Shown here: in pieces, positions 15,685-24,463 of the stretch
How positions within the stretch are numbered: position 1 is the stretch's first letter
How the letters are laid out: the number at the start of each line of letters is the position of its first letter
Assembly: GCA_910584695.1 (NCBI GenBank)
Contig: CAJUBR010000033.1
Location: 1 to 30,496 of the forward strand
Source: an uncultured Lachnospiraceae bacterium
Lineage (GTDB): Bacteria > Bacillota > Clostridia > Lachnospirales > Lachnospiraceae
Length of the DNA stretch: 30,496 bases
Reading direction: 5' to 3'
Notes under the pieces: model-generated
The model's database searches: none
What the model was told of the DNA's origin: nothing
Seen by the model: only the letters and a program-made list of their open reading frames with translations
Made by a program: the position numbers and the translations under genes

Positions 15685-18600
15685 TCTCAACCTCCTTGTG
15701 TTCTATAATTCGACACCCATCAGATTTAGTTATATACTCAATTATTTCGGGAAATTTATTTCCTCTTATCTTATAATTATCCAGAAATTCCATATCACCA
15801 ACTATAATCAATAAACATCTTGCTCTCGAAAATGCAACATTTATTCTAGCTTCTGATTTTAAAAAACCTATTCCATATGGATTGGAACTACTTCTAACAG
15901 TAGAATAAATTATAATATCTTTTTGATTTCCTTGAAACGCATCAACAGTGTCAACATCAACTTCTAGAAACTTAAAAGAATGCTGTTTTATCATAGTCTG
16001 CAAAATATATTTCTGCGGACTATAACCTGTAATTACTGCAATTTTTGTCTTTTTATCAAGTTTAGTATCTAATTCCAATAATTTCTTCTCAATAATATTT
16101 CTTTCTAAATAATTCTGATATGATTTTTTACCATTATTCTCAAATTCCTTTTCATATCGCTCTTTTGCAGGATGCTTAGATGTGTCAATCCATTCTATTG
16201 CAATACCATCATATCCTTTTATATGTAGTTCTCTGTCATTTGCTTCAACTCCATTTTGGATATCATCATTATAAAACACATGACTAATTAATGTTCCAAT
16301 TGTAGGATGCATTCTATACTGTATCGTAAGTCGATGTTTATTTTCATCTGGAAACATATTGTACATTTTTTCAAAAATACTCTGTGCTAAATTTTCCGCA
16401 TCAATCTTTTCACTATTATTTCTAATCAATTCCGTATCTAATACCGGAGGTAATTGCTGATGATCTCCTACCAATATAATTTTATGTGCCTTATTCAACG
16501 AAACAGCTAACTCAGGAAATGTTGCTTTTGCAGCTTCATCTACAATTACATAATCAAACTCAACATCACGAATTATTCTATTAGATACAAATCCTGTACA
16601 TGTTCCTGCAATAATAACTGTACTTTTAATAATATAAAGCTCTGCCTCGTCACATTGCTTAAGTTGTTCTGTCCACTCTCGCTGTATTTCTAATATTTTT
16701 CTTATACGCTCTGATTTAACCCCGCTTGTCCTTTTCTTAAAGTCATTAATATATTTTTTATCTGAATCAGAAAGATTTATATTCTCTATTTTATCCTCCT
16801 CTAATTTCAGAAAATAATTATTAAACTCATTCGCCTCTATTCCTATTTCTCCAAAAGCTTTTTGAGCATAATCTTCACACTTCTCTCTTACATCTTGATA
16901 CCAACGTTCCTTAACATCATTAATAGAATATTCTTCCCTTATTTCTTCGTTTAATTTCTCATCTCTTCCTATGCGTAGTAAATCAGGTCTTTCATCACTT
17001 TCCCTAATTAAATCTTCTAACATCTTATCAACAGCAGGATGTGATTGTGATACCAACAGAACTTTTTTAGGTTCCATATCTTTATTCCTGTTGTTATCTT
17101 TTAATATCTGTAAAATTATTTCGATAATAACATTTGTCTTTCCTGTTCCAGGAGGACCCTGAATAATTGCTATCGAATCCGAGGATAATGCCTTTCTTAC
17201 AGCTGTTCTTTGCGGTAAATCCAATTCATTATTAAACAAATGAATAGGCTTAGAAATAATACTAACCGATGGAGCTTCTACTCCTGAAATAATTCTTTTC
17301 AAATTGAATGAACACTGATAATCTTCTTTTTCCAAAGTATTTAATGCATCTATTTGTCTATCAACATTAATTTTATCTTTCCTATAATCTAAACATATAG
17401 AACCACTTGCAGGAAGACTAATATTTCCTTGTTTTTTTATTTCTAAAACTACATGTCCCTTTTCATAGATATCATTCTCATATGATCCCACCGTTATCGG
17501 TATAATTTTGTCTTTTCCTTTTCTAGTTTTCTTCTCATAAACAAAAACTTGTTCCTTATTTAAACGTTCTTCATCAACAAATGTACCTTTCTTTAATTTA
17601 AACCTCAACAGATTATCTTTAGTTTCAAAAGATTCATATGGTAATCGTATTACATTCTTTTCAATATCATCTTTTATTAATTCAAGCAAATCCCTCCACA
17701 CACCATATTTACTTTTATATTCATAATCCACATTATTATTTGACATATATTCTTCATAAAAATCAATAATAATATTTTTTATCTCTATACTATTATTTTT
17801 AGCCTCTCTATGAGCAAATCGCTTATCGACAAATTTTATTTTCCCTTCAACTTTGGCATACCTTTTTTTCAGTCTATCCCTATCAATAGGTGCAATCTTT
17901 CTAAACTTAACAACATCAAAAACGCTTTGTTCTTCATCAAAAAAACATTCTGCAATAAAATTAAATCCTAGAAAAATATATATTCTTTCTTCATCTTCTT
18001 GCCTACAAAATGCATACAAATCTAGAAAATTTTTTGGCATATAACTTTCAGAAGCTTCTTTAATACCCACAGATTGAGGCAATAATTTGTAATTTCGTAA
18101 TTCTTTTATTCGTTCATATGAAGCTGTTAAAATTACAACCTTATTCAAATCTAAAAATCTTGTAAACAATGCAGAAAAAGCTGCTCTCAGCTCAAATATA
18201 CTCTCATATCTATCATCTGGATTTCCTGCAACCAATTTTTTAACTATTGGTTTTAATGCAATATCCATACCTTTTGTACTATTTAGCACTTCTTGAAATT
18301 GTATGGCTAAGGGCGGCTGTTTTCCAGTAAAAAGATAATAAATCACAGCACCAATAGAATACAAATCACTTTTTTCGGTGGCATTCTCACTATGTTGGTG
18401 TACTTCAGGAGCCGAATAAGCATTAGTTCCTAACTTATACACTGTTGCTGAATTTAACATATCATTTATTTTACATATACCAAAATCTATTATCTTTATT
18501 TGTTTATCTTCTGTTAGCATTATATTGCTAGGATTGATATCTCTATGAATTATCCCATTAGAATGAGAGATTTCTATTGCATCTAATAATTGTTTTACGA

Positions 18601-18943
18601 TAATGAATTTTTCTTTTGAAGACAGATTCTCAATTGATGCTTTTCCTAATTCCACTCCATTTATATATTCTAAATAAATAACTCCCACTCTTTCTTTCGT
18701 CTTAGATGATACCAAATAGTCATCTGATAATATTTTAACAATATTTTCACATTTATTTAGTTTATATAACGCACGCATTTCTCGTGTAAAAACAGCTTGA
18801 TATAAAGGCTGATCAATCCCATATATCACCTTCCTTACAATAAAATCATCCGTATCCTTTTTCTTTAATAAATCAACCACCGAATTTGTATCCCCGCGTT
18901 CGCTCAATTTATTATAAAACTCCCAATCCTGAAACGTGCTCAT
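15617..18943 (-). CDS. Ser/Thr protein kinase fused to a superfamily 1 helicase, Mokosh MkoA-like
   Basis: An 1108-aa two-domain protein. Residues about 1-265 are a eukaryote-type kinase: K38, E55, catalytic loop HRDINPSN (133-140), DFG (153-155) and APE (178-180). The glycine-rich loop is poorly conserved. A linker of about 300 residues without recognised motifs follows. The C-terminal part from about 575 is a Upf1/DNA2-like (COG1112) helicase with Walker A GPPGTGKT (596-603), DEAA (802), GDHQQLPP, QYRMHP, VDAFQGNQKD and ARINVAFSRAR, so all core motifs look intact. The start follows AAGGAGT, and an extended -10 promoter lies upstream. Kinase-helicase fusion with a downstream partner is the layout of type I Mokosh anti-phage systems as I recall them. 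The operon is markedly more AT-rich than its neighbours, which suggests transfer. Confidence 0.85.
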   Translation of the reverse strand: MSTFQDWEFYNKLSERGDTNSVVDLLKKKDTDDFIVRKVIYGIDQPLYQAVFTREMRALYKLNKCENIVKILSDDYLVSSKTKERVGVIYLEYINGVELGKASIENLSSKEKFIIVKQLLDAIEISHSNGIIHRDINPSNIMLTEDKQIKIIDFGICKINDMLNSATVYKLGTNAYSAPEVHQHSENATEKSDLYSIGAVIYYLFTGKQPPLAIQFQEVLNSTKGMDIALKPIVKKLVAGNPDDRYESIFELRAAFSALFTRFLDLNKVVILTASYERIKELRNYKLLPQSVGIKEASESYMPKNFLDLYAFCRQEDEERIYIFLGFNFIAECFFDEEQSVFDVVKFRKIAPIDRDRLKKRYAKVEGKIKFVDKRFAHREAKNNSIEIKNIIIDFYEEYMSNNNVDYEYKSKYGVWRDLLELIKDDIEKNVIRLPYESFETKDNLLRFKLKKGTFVDEERLNKEQVFVYEKKTRKGKDKIIPITVGSYENDIYEKGHVVLEIKKQGNISLPASGSICLDYRKDKINVDRQIDALNTLEKEDYQCSFNLKRIISGVEAPSVSIISKPIHLFNNELDLPQRTAVRKALSSDSIAIIQGPPGTGKTNVIIEIILQILKDNNRNKDMEPKKVLLVSQSHPAVDKMLEDLIRESDERPDLLRIGRDEKLNEEIREEYSINDVKERWYQDVREKCEDYAQKAFGEIGIEANEFNNYFLKLEEDKIENINLSDSDKKYINDFKKRTSGVKSERIRKILEIQREWTEQLKQCDEAELYIIKSTVIIAGTCTGFVSNRIIRDVEFDYVIVDEAAKATFPELAVSLNKAHKIILVGDHQQLPPVLDTELIRNNSEKIDAENLAQSIFEKMYNMFPDENKHRLTIQYRMHPTIGTLISHVFYNDDIQNGVEANDRELHIKGYDGIAIEWIDTSKHPAKERYEKEFENNGKKSYQNYLERNIIEKKLLELDTKLDKKTKIAVITGYSPQKYILQTMIKQHSFKFLEVDVDTVDAFQGNQKDIIIYSTVRSSSNPYGIGFLKSEARINVAFSRARCLLIIVGDMEFLDNYKIRGNKFPEIIEYITKSDGCRIIEHKEVENETISSSHSSKNSTRSKKLSFD

Positions 18944-18980
18944 TTGTATACTCCTTAAAAAATAATGTTTTATATTATAA

Positions 18981-18989
18981 ATTATACCA
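18981..18989 (-). promoter_or_regulatory. extended -10 promoter of the kinase-helicase operon
   Basis: On the minus strand TGGTATAAT (18989-18981) gives a perfect -10 box with an upstream TG, 38 bases before the ATG at 18943. There is no good -35 box, as is usual for extended -10 promoters. The rest of the 370-base gap to 19317 is AT-rich and holds no gene I can support. Confidence 0.55.
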
Positions 18990-19280
18990 CTTTTTTACAT
19001 AAAAGCATAGTATTAAACATTCTTGAATTTACATTAATAAACAATTTTATAAAATACCCAAAAAGCTTTCCAAATCATGTAAAAATTTACTACTGATATA
19101 ATATGCATAATATTTTCAGAATATATATACATAACTGAAAGGCAATAATTAAGTTTTCTATTAACACAACGCAATTCCCATAAAAAAATATGTATTCATA
19201 CTATTACCTGTTATCTGTGATATGTAACATTTTGCTCTTGACCAATAAGGTACACCTTTTCAGACACGTTCTAAAGTACC

Positions 19281-19310
19281 GGCTGTGACTCTACGCCACA
19301 GCCTTTCCTT
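19281..19310. terminator. hairpin after the recombination operon
   Basis: GGCTGTG (19281-19287) pairs with CACAGCC (19297-19303). It lies shortly past the DUF5688 stop at 19317. The pyrimidine-rich tail is on the plus-strand side, and in the minus direction the stem is not followed by a T run, so its efficiency for the operon is uncertain. Confidence 0.45.
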
Positions 19311-19316
19311 TTCAGT

Positions 19317-20237
19317 CTATCCCGCTATCTCCACCATATTCGTTTTCCTGTCATAGCGGTACACATGGTCTGACAGGAACTCCAACCCCGTTACCGCTAT
19401 GCGGTTTGCCTCCGTTACCATTTTCTTCAAATCCTCTATGCTTCCACATTCCGGCACGACCATAAACTCATGCGTAGATGAAGGCAGAAGATACAGGGTA
19501 TCGGTCTTTAACTGCTTCGCTATCTGCCCCAGCATGCCGGAATACAGAATAACTGCTGCACCATTTATTCCAGCCGTGTTGGTAAGTACATACATATTTA
19601 CCTTATTCCTCCATTCTTCCGAACCCGGCACCATTTTAACAAATTCATCGGATTCAAACTGCCTCCCCAGCATATTTTCAATAACAGATACCAGAGATTT
19701 AAACTCTGCCGGAAACAGCCTCTCTGTATTCTGTTCTGCCTGCCGGAACAGTTCTTCCTCCGTAACACCAAGCAGGTCAAATTCATCATAGGTAATCTCC
19801 GAAGAAGCGATTCCCATACCGTCACTTCCATGTAATATCCTGCAGGTCACCGCTAAGTCCAGATATTCCATGCGCGGCATGGTTTCAAGCTTCTGCCGGT
19901 TTCTCTGCCGGTTCACCAGCCTGCAGAACACCTTATCCTTTATTACTTCCCACCGGAAATCCGTTACCGGTTCTATCTTCTCCGTTTTCAGGCGTTCTCT
20001 CTGTTCCACCACCTCATATGCAGCCTGGCTTAAACTCATCCTCCCCATCTTATACTGCTGGAAATAATCCTCCATATAAATATTCGGGGCACACTGCTCG
20101 TTTCCAGACCGGATTACAATGCTGTACAGACAGATACCGTTGTTCTTATATACCTTCTGCATGTCAATACTGGTATCCCGGTCTGTAATTTCCTGTATGC
20201 ACTTCATTACTTCCCTGCAAAATGTTTCAATATCCAT
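19317..20237 (-). CDS. DUF5688 family protein
   Basis: A 306-aa protein matching the DUF5688 group, which is abundant in Lachnospiraceae and their mobile elements and has no known function. Recognisable parts are an N-terminal KNNGICLYSIVI...NIYMEDYFQQYKMG segment and a C-terminal NTAGINGAAVILYSGM, LYLLPSSTHEFMVVPE and LEFLSDHVYRYDRKT. It is soluble, with no signal peptide. It is the last gene of the recombination operon, 15 bases after recT, so it is expressed with the RecT/YqaJ pair, but a role in recombination cannot be inferred from this alone. Confidence 0.78.
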   Translation of the reverse strand: MDIETFCREVMKCIQEITDRDTSIDMQKVYKNNGICLYSIVIRSGNEQCAPNIYMEDYFQQYKMGRMSLSQAAYEVVEQRERLKTEKIEPVTDFRWEVIKDKVFCRLVNRQRNRQKLETMPRMEYLDLAVTCRILHGSDGMGIASSEITYDEFDLLGVTEEELFRQAEQNTERLFPAEFKSLVSVIENMLGRQFESDEFVKMVPGSEEWRNKVNMYVLTNTAGINGAAVILYSGMLGQIAKQLKTDTLYLLPSSTHEFMVVPECGSIEDLKKMVTEANRIAVTGLEFLSDHVYRYDRKTNMVEIAG

Positions 20238-20252
20238 ATCTTGTCCCTCCTT

Positions 20253-21029
20253 CTATGCTGCTACCACTTCATTCGGCACCTCTGACATGTCAATGGCAAG
20301 GCTTTCCTTAATGCTCTCATCAAGGGTAACAATCTTCTGTAAATCCGTTTTAATCGGTGCGTACTTTAATGCCTGTTTGATAACAGTCTTCTTTGCCATA
20401 TCCTCATAGCTTGTTTTCCATGGGGAGTAAGAAGATGTAAATGCTTTGGAATATTTCTTTGCAAAAGCATCCATCTCCGACTTTGCCATAACGGAAAATC
20501 CATACCCACCGTTTACGGTACGGAATAACCCGTAAAAGAACACCATATCACCCCTGTCGGAATAGGCTGGTCGGTGCAGCAGTTTCGGCTCCAATCCCAG
20601 CTCATAATCAAACTGGTCATTTTCATAGACCACCTGTGCCTGTATCGTCTGCATCTGTTCATTCCGGTAGGCAAGGTCGATATAACCCTTATAGCCAATC
20701 TGGAACTGGCATTCATAGGCTCCCTTGTTTTTATAGGGAATTAAATAAGCCTGCCCTAATGGTGTATTCGGTTCTAATCCTAACTGTGCCGCATTCATTA
20801 ACGCTGCCAGCACACTGATTGGGGTGCACTGTGCAAGCTCCGGTGTATTGTTCATCGCACTGACTGCCATCCGGGTAAACCGCTCCACCGTCAGCACGCT
20901 CGGCAGGGCTTTCTTAATCTCCGGTGTCATTGCCTTAATCATATCTGTAATACTCATACTGCTTTTTAATTTCACTTCGCCTTTGGCTGGTTCTGCCTTA
21001 GCAGCAAGCTCTGTTTTTAAATCTTCCAT
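20253..21029 (-). CDS. recT: RecT single-strand annealing protein
   Basis: A 258-aa phage-type recombinase that coats single-stranded DNA and anneals homologous strands. The family signature is clear: ITDMIKAMTPEIKKALP, FTRMAVSAMNNTPELAQC, AALMNAAQLGLEPNTPLGQA, YLIPYKNKGAYECQFQIGYK and GYIDLAYRNE, then a C-terminal WKTSYEDMAKKTVIKQALKY. The N-terminus is lysine- and alanine-rich. It lies 16 bases after the YqaJ exonuclease gene, the RecE/RecT-like pairing used by phages and integrative elements for double-strand break repair of their own DNA. Confidence 0.95.
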   Translation of the reverse strand: MEDLKTELAAKAEPAKGEVKLKSSMSITDMIKAMTPEIKKALPSVLTVERFTRMAVSAMNNTPELAQCTPISVLAALMNAAQLGLEPNTPLGQAYLIPYKNKGAYECQFQIGYKGYIDLAYRNEQMQTIQAQVVYENDQFDYELGLEPKLLHRPAYSDRGDMVFFYGLFRTVNGGYGFSVMAKSEMDAFAKKYSKAFTSSYSPWKTSYEDMAKKTVIKQALKYAPIKTDLQKIVTLDESIKESLAIDMSEVPNEVVAA

Positions 21030-21045
21030 ATCCTGTTGCTCCTTC

Positions 21046-21972
21046 CTATGCCGCCTTCACGGTAAACCGTCTTGCGGTAGTCTGCCTGATAAATTTTTCG
21101 TATATCTGCGGCTCCTCTTCCTTCAACCGCTCCACGTCCAGCCTGCTACTGCAAAATGCCTTCCACGACACCTGGTAGCGGTCATTTTCTGCCAGCTCTG
21201 CCTCGCCCATATAAAGCTTGATTTCCTGTTCAATCTGCTTCTTTTCCGTATCCATGCGGCTGATGACTTCCATCAGCTCCTGCCTGCGTTTCAGTTTTTC
21301 ATCAAATCCGGCAAGCGGAACGGTAACCGGAGCGGACTGCTTAAAATACTCTGCTATCACACTGTCTGCAAGTTTGGAACCATCGGGATTCGGCATTTTC
21401 CCCTTCTTCACATGGTTTTCCCAGAAATCCTGCTCCATCCGTATCAGATCTGCTATAATTCCCTCATCCTGCTCTATCCGGTAAAACTTAAATTCCCTTC
21501 CATAAATGAGGACGGCAATATACCACGCTTCCGTATTCATCACCGACATATAGTGGAAGCACTGTAACTGGTAATGCATGGGAATTTTCCCGTCCTCCCA
21601 TTTATCCGCAAGGTAAGGGCTGGCGGTCTTGCATTCCAGCCCGGCATTTTCACCAACAACCATACGGTCAACGTCTGCCAGCATAAACGGATGGTTCTCA
21701 TCATAATACATGGCATTGGCACGCCTGACCTTTTTTCCGGACGCTTCGGTAAACCTTCCTGCTACATAATCCTCAAACTCCCTTCCCTGCCGCATAGCCT
21801 CGTTATTCATCTCCTCAACCTCTTTACTGGTTTTATCCTGATAAACCGCCATTGCTGTCCGGTACGGATTGAAACCGCAAACAGCCCCTGCGTCTGAGCC
21901 GCCAATTCCTTTATTGCGGTAAGTAAGCCATGCTGATTTATCCAGTCCGAATGTAGATATTAATTTTTTCAT
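21046..21972 (-). CDS. YqaJ/lambda-exonuclease family viral recombinase
   Basis: A 308-aa 5'-3' exonuclease-like protein that would make the single strands RecT binds. Motifs: GIGGSDAGAVCGFNPYRTA near the N-terminus, E65/E67 in REFEDYVAGRF, then the PD-(D/E)XK core with D100/D102 (LADVDRMVVG) and E113-x-K115 (LECKTAS). KIPMHYQLQCFHYMSV supplies the conserved glutamine helix. A C-terminal helical region (about 215-260) is probably a coiled coil. It overlaps the upstream small gene by four bases, so the two are coupled. Confidence 0.92.
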   Translation of the reverse strand: MKKLISTFGLDKSAWLTYRNKGIGGSDAGAVCGFNPYRTAMAVYQDKTSKEVEEMNNEAMRQGREFEDYVAGRFTEASGKKVRRANAMYYDENHPFMLADVDRMVVGENAGLECKTASPYLADKWEDGKIPMHYQLQCFHYMSVMNTEAWYIAVLIYGREFKFYRIEQDEGIIADLIRMEQDFWENHVKKGKMPNPDGSKLADSVIAEYFKQSAPVTVPLAGFDEKLKRRQELMEVISRMDTEKKQIEQEIKLYMGEAELAENDRYQVSWKAFCSSRLDVERLKEEEPQIYEKFIRQTTARRFTVKAA

Positions 21973-22316
21973 GCTGCACTGTCTCCTTTCTCCGTTATCC
22001 TGTATTTCTGTTTCATTTCACTGATGCAATTCATCATACAATTCCATAATTCTTCAGTTTGGAAATCTTCTGTTTTCATCCACCTGTCATAAAGAAAAGC
22101 CAGAAGACCCGGAAAGACCAATAAAATCTTCAATGTCTTTTCCTCTATCTTCTGACTCATATCGAATAACAACTCGTATATATTAATCATACAGTCAATC
22201 CTATAAGCATTTGCATAAACTTTCTCACGGTCATTCTGTACAATATCCTCCTTAAAATGTTTTATCTCAAGGCTTATCTTTGCACAGAATAATTTCCGTA
22301 ACTCCTCCTGTTCCAT
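21969..22316 (-). CDS. small protein of the recombination operon, possibly DUF3848-like
   Basis: A 115-aa, mostly helical protein (MEQEELRKLFCAKISLEIKH at the start, RITEKGDSAA at the end). Its central LLVFPGLLAFLYDRWMKTED faintly resembles DUF3848 proteins found in Firmicute mobile elements, but I would not insist on it. The ATG at 22316 follows AAGGAGG closely, and an in-frame codon at 22337 has no such site. It lies 10 bases after the DUF932 gene and overlaps the exonuclease gene by four bases. Confidence 0.65.
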   Translation of the reverse strand: MEQEELRKLFCAKISLEIKHFKEDIVQNDREKVYANAYRIDCMINIYELLFDMSQKIEEKTLKILLVFPGLLAFLYDRWMKTEDFQTEELWNCMMNCISEMKQKYRITEKGDSAA

Positions 22317-22326
22317 AAGCACCTCC

Positions 22327-23259
22327 TTAAGCTGCACACATCATCTTATAGGCTTTGTCGATTAGCGGATTTCCTTCCACTGTCCTTGCAAATACCTGTT
22401 CCTTGTAATTCGCCGTCTTTCTAAGCGGCTCGGCATGGGTGGCGAAATCCGATACCGCATTGATAAAGCGGTAAGCATTATGCCCCACGTCCTGTAAATC
22501 CGGTGCGTCAAAATACCGCATCTTCATATCCTCCCGCAGGCGGATGATGTTTTTCTTCTGCTGCGGTGTGGTATTTTCATCCATGGAGATCAAAAGCCCG
22601 ATATACTCCATGACCTGTTTATCCGTCAGCTTCTTCTTCCGCAGGTGCTCAAACTCCCTGCCTAATCCATCCATGTAGGTATTTGCCAGGAACAGGGTAT
22701 TTCCTGCCTCCTCCATCTTGTTCCCGATATCCCCGGTATGGATGGCAGACCACGAACGTTTTGTGGTGGCAAGGGCAAGGTTTAAGGTATTGTTGCAGAC
22801 CACGCGGATCGGGGTGACCGCCACCCGGATGGCACCGGAACCATCATGGGTATTGGAAAATACAAGGTAAGGGCTTATCCGTTCCCCTGCAATGATATAC
22901 GCCTGCGGCAGACGTGCCAAAAGCCATACCTTCCTGCCGCCCTGTAGGGAGCCTGCCGTTTCATACCGGACACCCTCACCTAAGAGTGCATCCGTAAAGA
23001 CAAATGCCTCCTCATTCTGGACCACCTTATAGCGGTCCGTCACCACCCCCAGTACTTTCCGGTCGGTGCTTCGGATGTTCGCCTTAAAACCGGGTACTAA
23101 ATATCCGGTCCCGGTATAAAGGTCTTCCTGCTCCACCTTCCAGTCCAGACCGGATAAGGAAAGGGCTTCTTTCGAGGCGGGAGCCTCCGCCACCCTTGTA
23201 CCTAACCCGTGCCATGGTGTTTCCCTTGTGTAAAACATGGTTTCTACTTCTGCTACCAT
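22327..23259 (-). CDS. DUF932 phage/plasmid-like protein
   Basis: A 310-aa protein of the DUF932 (phage/plasmid-like TIGR03299) family. The signature is visible from the start: MFYTRETPWHGLGTRV, then GVVTDRYKVVQNEEAF, YLVFSNTHDGSGAIRVAVTP and IRVVCNNTLNLAL. The family is common on conjugative elements, plasmids and phages and may bind DNA, but its biochemical role is not established. It is the first gene of the recombination operon, with AAAGGAGG before the ATG. A 10-bp hairpin lies about 40 bases upstream. Confidence 0.9.
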   Translation of the reverse strand: MVAEVETMFYTRETPWHGLGTRVAEAPASKEALSLSGLDWKVEQEDLYTGTGYLVPGFKANIRSTDRKVLGVVTDRYKVVQNEEAFVFTDALLGEGVRYETAGSLQGGRKVWLLARLPQAYIIAGERISPYLVFSNTHDGSGAIRVAVTPIRVVCNNTLNLALATTKRSWSAIHTGDIGNKMEEAGNTLFLANTYMDGLGREFEHLRKKKLTDKQVMEYIGLLISMDENTTPQQKKNIIRLREDMKMRYFDAPDLQDVGHNAYRFINAVSDFATHAEPLRKTANYKEQVFARTVEGNPLIDKAYKMMCAA

Positions 23260-23295
23260 AATCTTTTCCTCCTTTGGTTTTTTTGCAATAGAATA

Positions 23296-23330
23296 GGAGA
23301 TGTGATTTAGTCACATCTCCCTGAATATGG
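23296..23330 (-). repeat. GGAGATG hairpin, copy 1
   Basis: A perfect 10-bp inverted repeat (GGAGATGTGA/TCACATCTCC, loop 5) is followed on the plus strand by CTGAATAT. A second, diverged copy with the same flank occurs at 27296-27330. It sits in the leader of the DUF932 operon and could be a terminator for the lipoprotein gene upstream or a leader element. The remainder of the gap to 23525 holds no supportable gene, only a short CCGGG/CCCGG stem near 23407. Confidence 0.5.
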
Positions 23331-23525
23331 TTTATTCCATTTTATAATATACAACCAGAAAAAGCGTATTTTACACGTTTTGGTGGTTCTATGTTCCGGC
23401 AGCACTCCGGGCATATCCCGGACTATATGAGTATAATATATTTTTTAAAATACTTATATTTTCAATATCACACCATGTTAAGAAAGCAGTCAAACTTATA
23501 CCTTCGCAATCCACACGCTACCATT

Positions 23526-24365
23526 TTATTGTGCATAATAATATCCATTATAACTATCATTTCCAATAATCCTGATATACGGAACAGTGTCCGGATAATA
23601 TTGTATCTGAGTTCCGTCATAAGCATTACAGTTGTAATAAATTGCCCCCTCACTGACGATACTTTCATCTCCATACATACCATCTGCTGAATAGTGGATT
23701 ACAGTCACTCCATCTATTGCAAAGTCCAGAGAACCGTCATCATAATAGATAACATCCAAAAAGGCTTCATTTTGCTCGCTATAAAAACTTGTATATGTAT
23801 AATACCATTCCTGATCAACTGTACCTGGTTCATCACTTATATCGATCTCTGATGAAGAATCTTGATTTTCAAGAGCTGGGTCTTTGTCTACATTTTCTGT
23901 AGATGTTTCAGGTGATGCCGTATCGTTTTCAGTTGTAAAAACATCTTCAATAACAGCTGCTAAAACAAGTACCCCCTGCGGTACATCATTAAACGAAAGA
24001 TATGTAGCAGAAAAAGTATCATCATCGTTTAAAGTAAATTGTATTAATGCTTTGACTTCCACATCTTGATACATACAATATCCAGTAAATTCAACAACAT
24101 CAACAGCCTCACCATCAGATTCCTCTTCCTGATTTGGAGAGCCTTTAAAATATTTCCACGTAGGTGAACCAAAATATTTTTCAAAAGCTTCTCCGTATGT
24201 TACCTCAGGATAATTGGAATTTGTCCCATTTTTCACAGCTAAAACATGTTCATCTTCCGCCTGAACGACATTCGCCACTTGATCGGTAACATCAGCGGCA
24301 CCTGAACAAGCTGTCATGTAAAATAATAGAACAAAAATAGCAAATAAACATTTAATTTTTTTCAT
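23526..24365 (-). CDS. putative lipoprotein, 279 aa
   Basis: An exported lipoprotein of unknown function. The signal sequence MKKIKCLFAIFVLLFYMTAC ends in a lipobox with Cys20 as the lipidated residue. The mature part starts SGAADVTDQVANVVQAED and is very acidic, with a central low-complexity stretch rich in Asp, Glu, Ser and Thr (about 150-185). The C-terminal half is Tyr- and Asp-rich (DEPGTVDQEWYYTYTSFYSE) and looks beta-rich. The ATG at 24365 follows AGGGAG. It lies 98 bases after the leucine-rich-repeat gene, so co-transcription is possible. No family was recognised. Confidence 0.75.
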   Translation of the reverse strand: MKKIKCLFAIFVLLFYMTACSGAADVTDQVANVVQAEDEHVLAVKNGTNSNYPEVTYGEAFEKYFGSPTWKYFKGSPNQEEESDGEAVDVVEFTGYCMYQDVEVKALIQFTLNDDDTFSATYLSFNDVPQGVLVLAAVIEDVFTTENDTASPETSTENVDKDPALENQDSSSEIDISDEPGTVDQEWYYTYTSFYSEQNEAFLDVIYYDDGSLDFAIDGVTVIHYSADGMYGDESIVSEGAIYYNCNAYDGTQIQYYPDTVPYIRIIGNDSYNGYYYAQ

Positions 24366-24463
24366 AAGCACTCCCTTGAATATTTATTTTGACAAATCAA
24401 TAATTTTCAGGAAATAATTTGCAACATCCTTCTTTCTGCTACTATCCCAGATTCTTTCCGTCC

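Noticed and set aside
19598..19831. Frames on either strand within the DUF5688, recT and exonuclease genes
   Set aside because: They lie in other frames of well-supported genes and lack ribosome sites.
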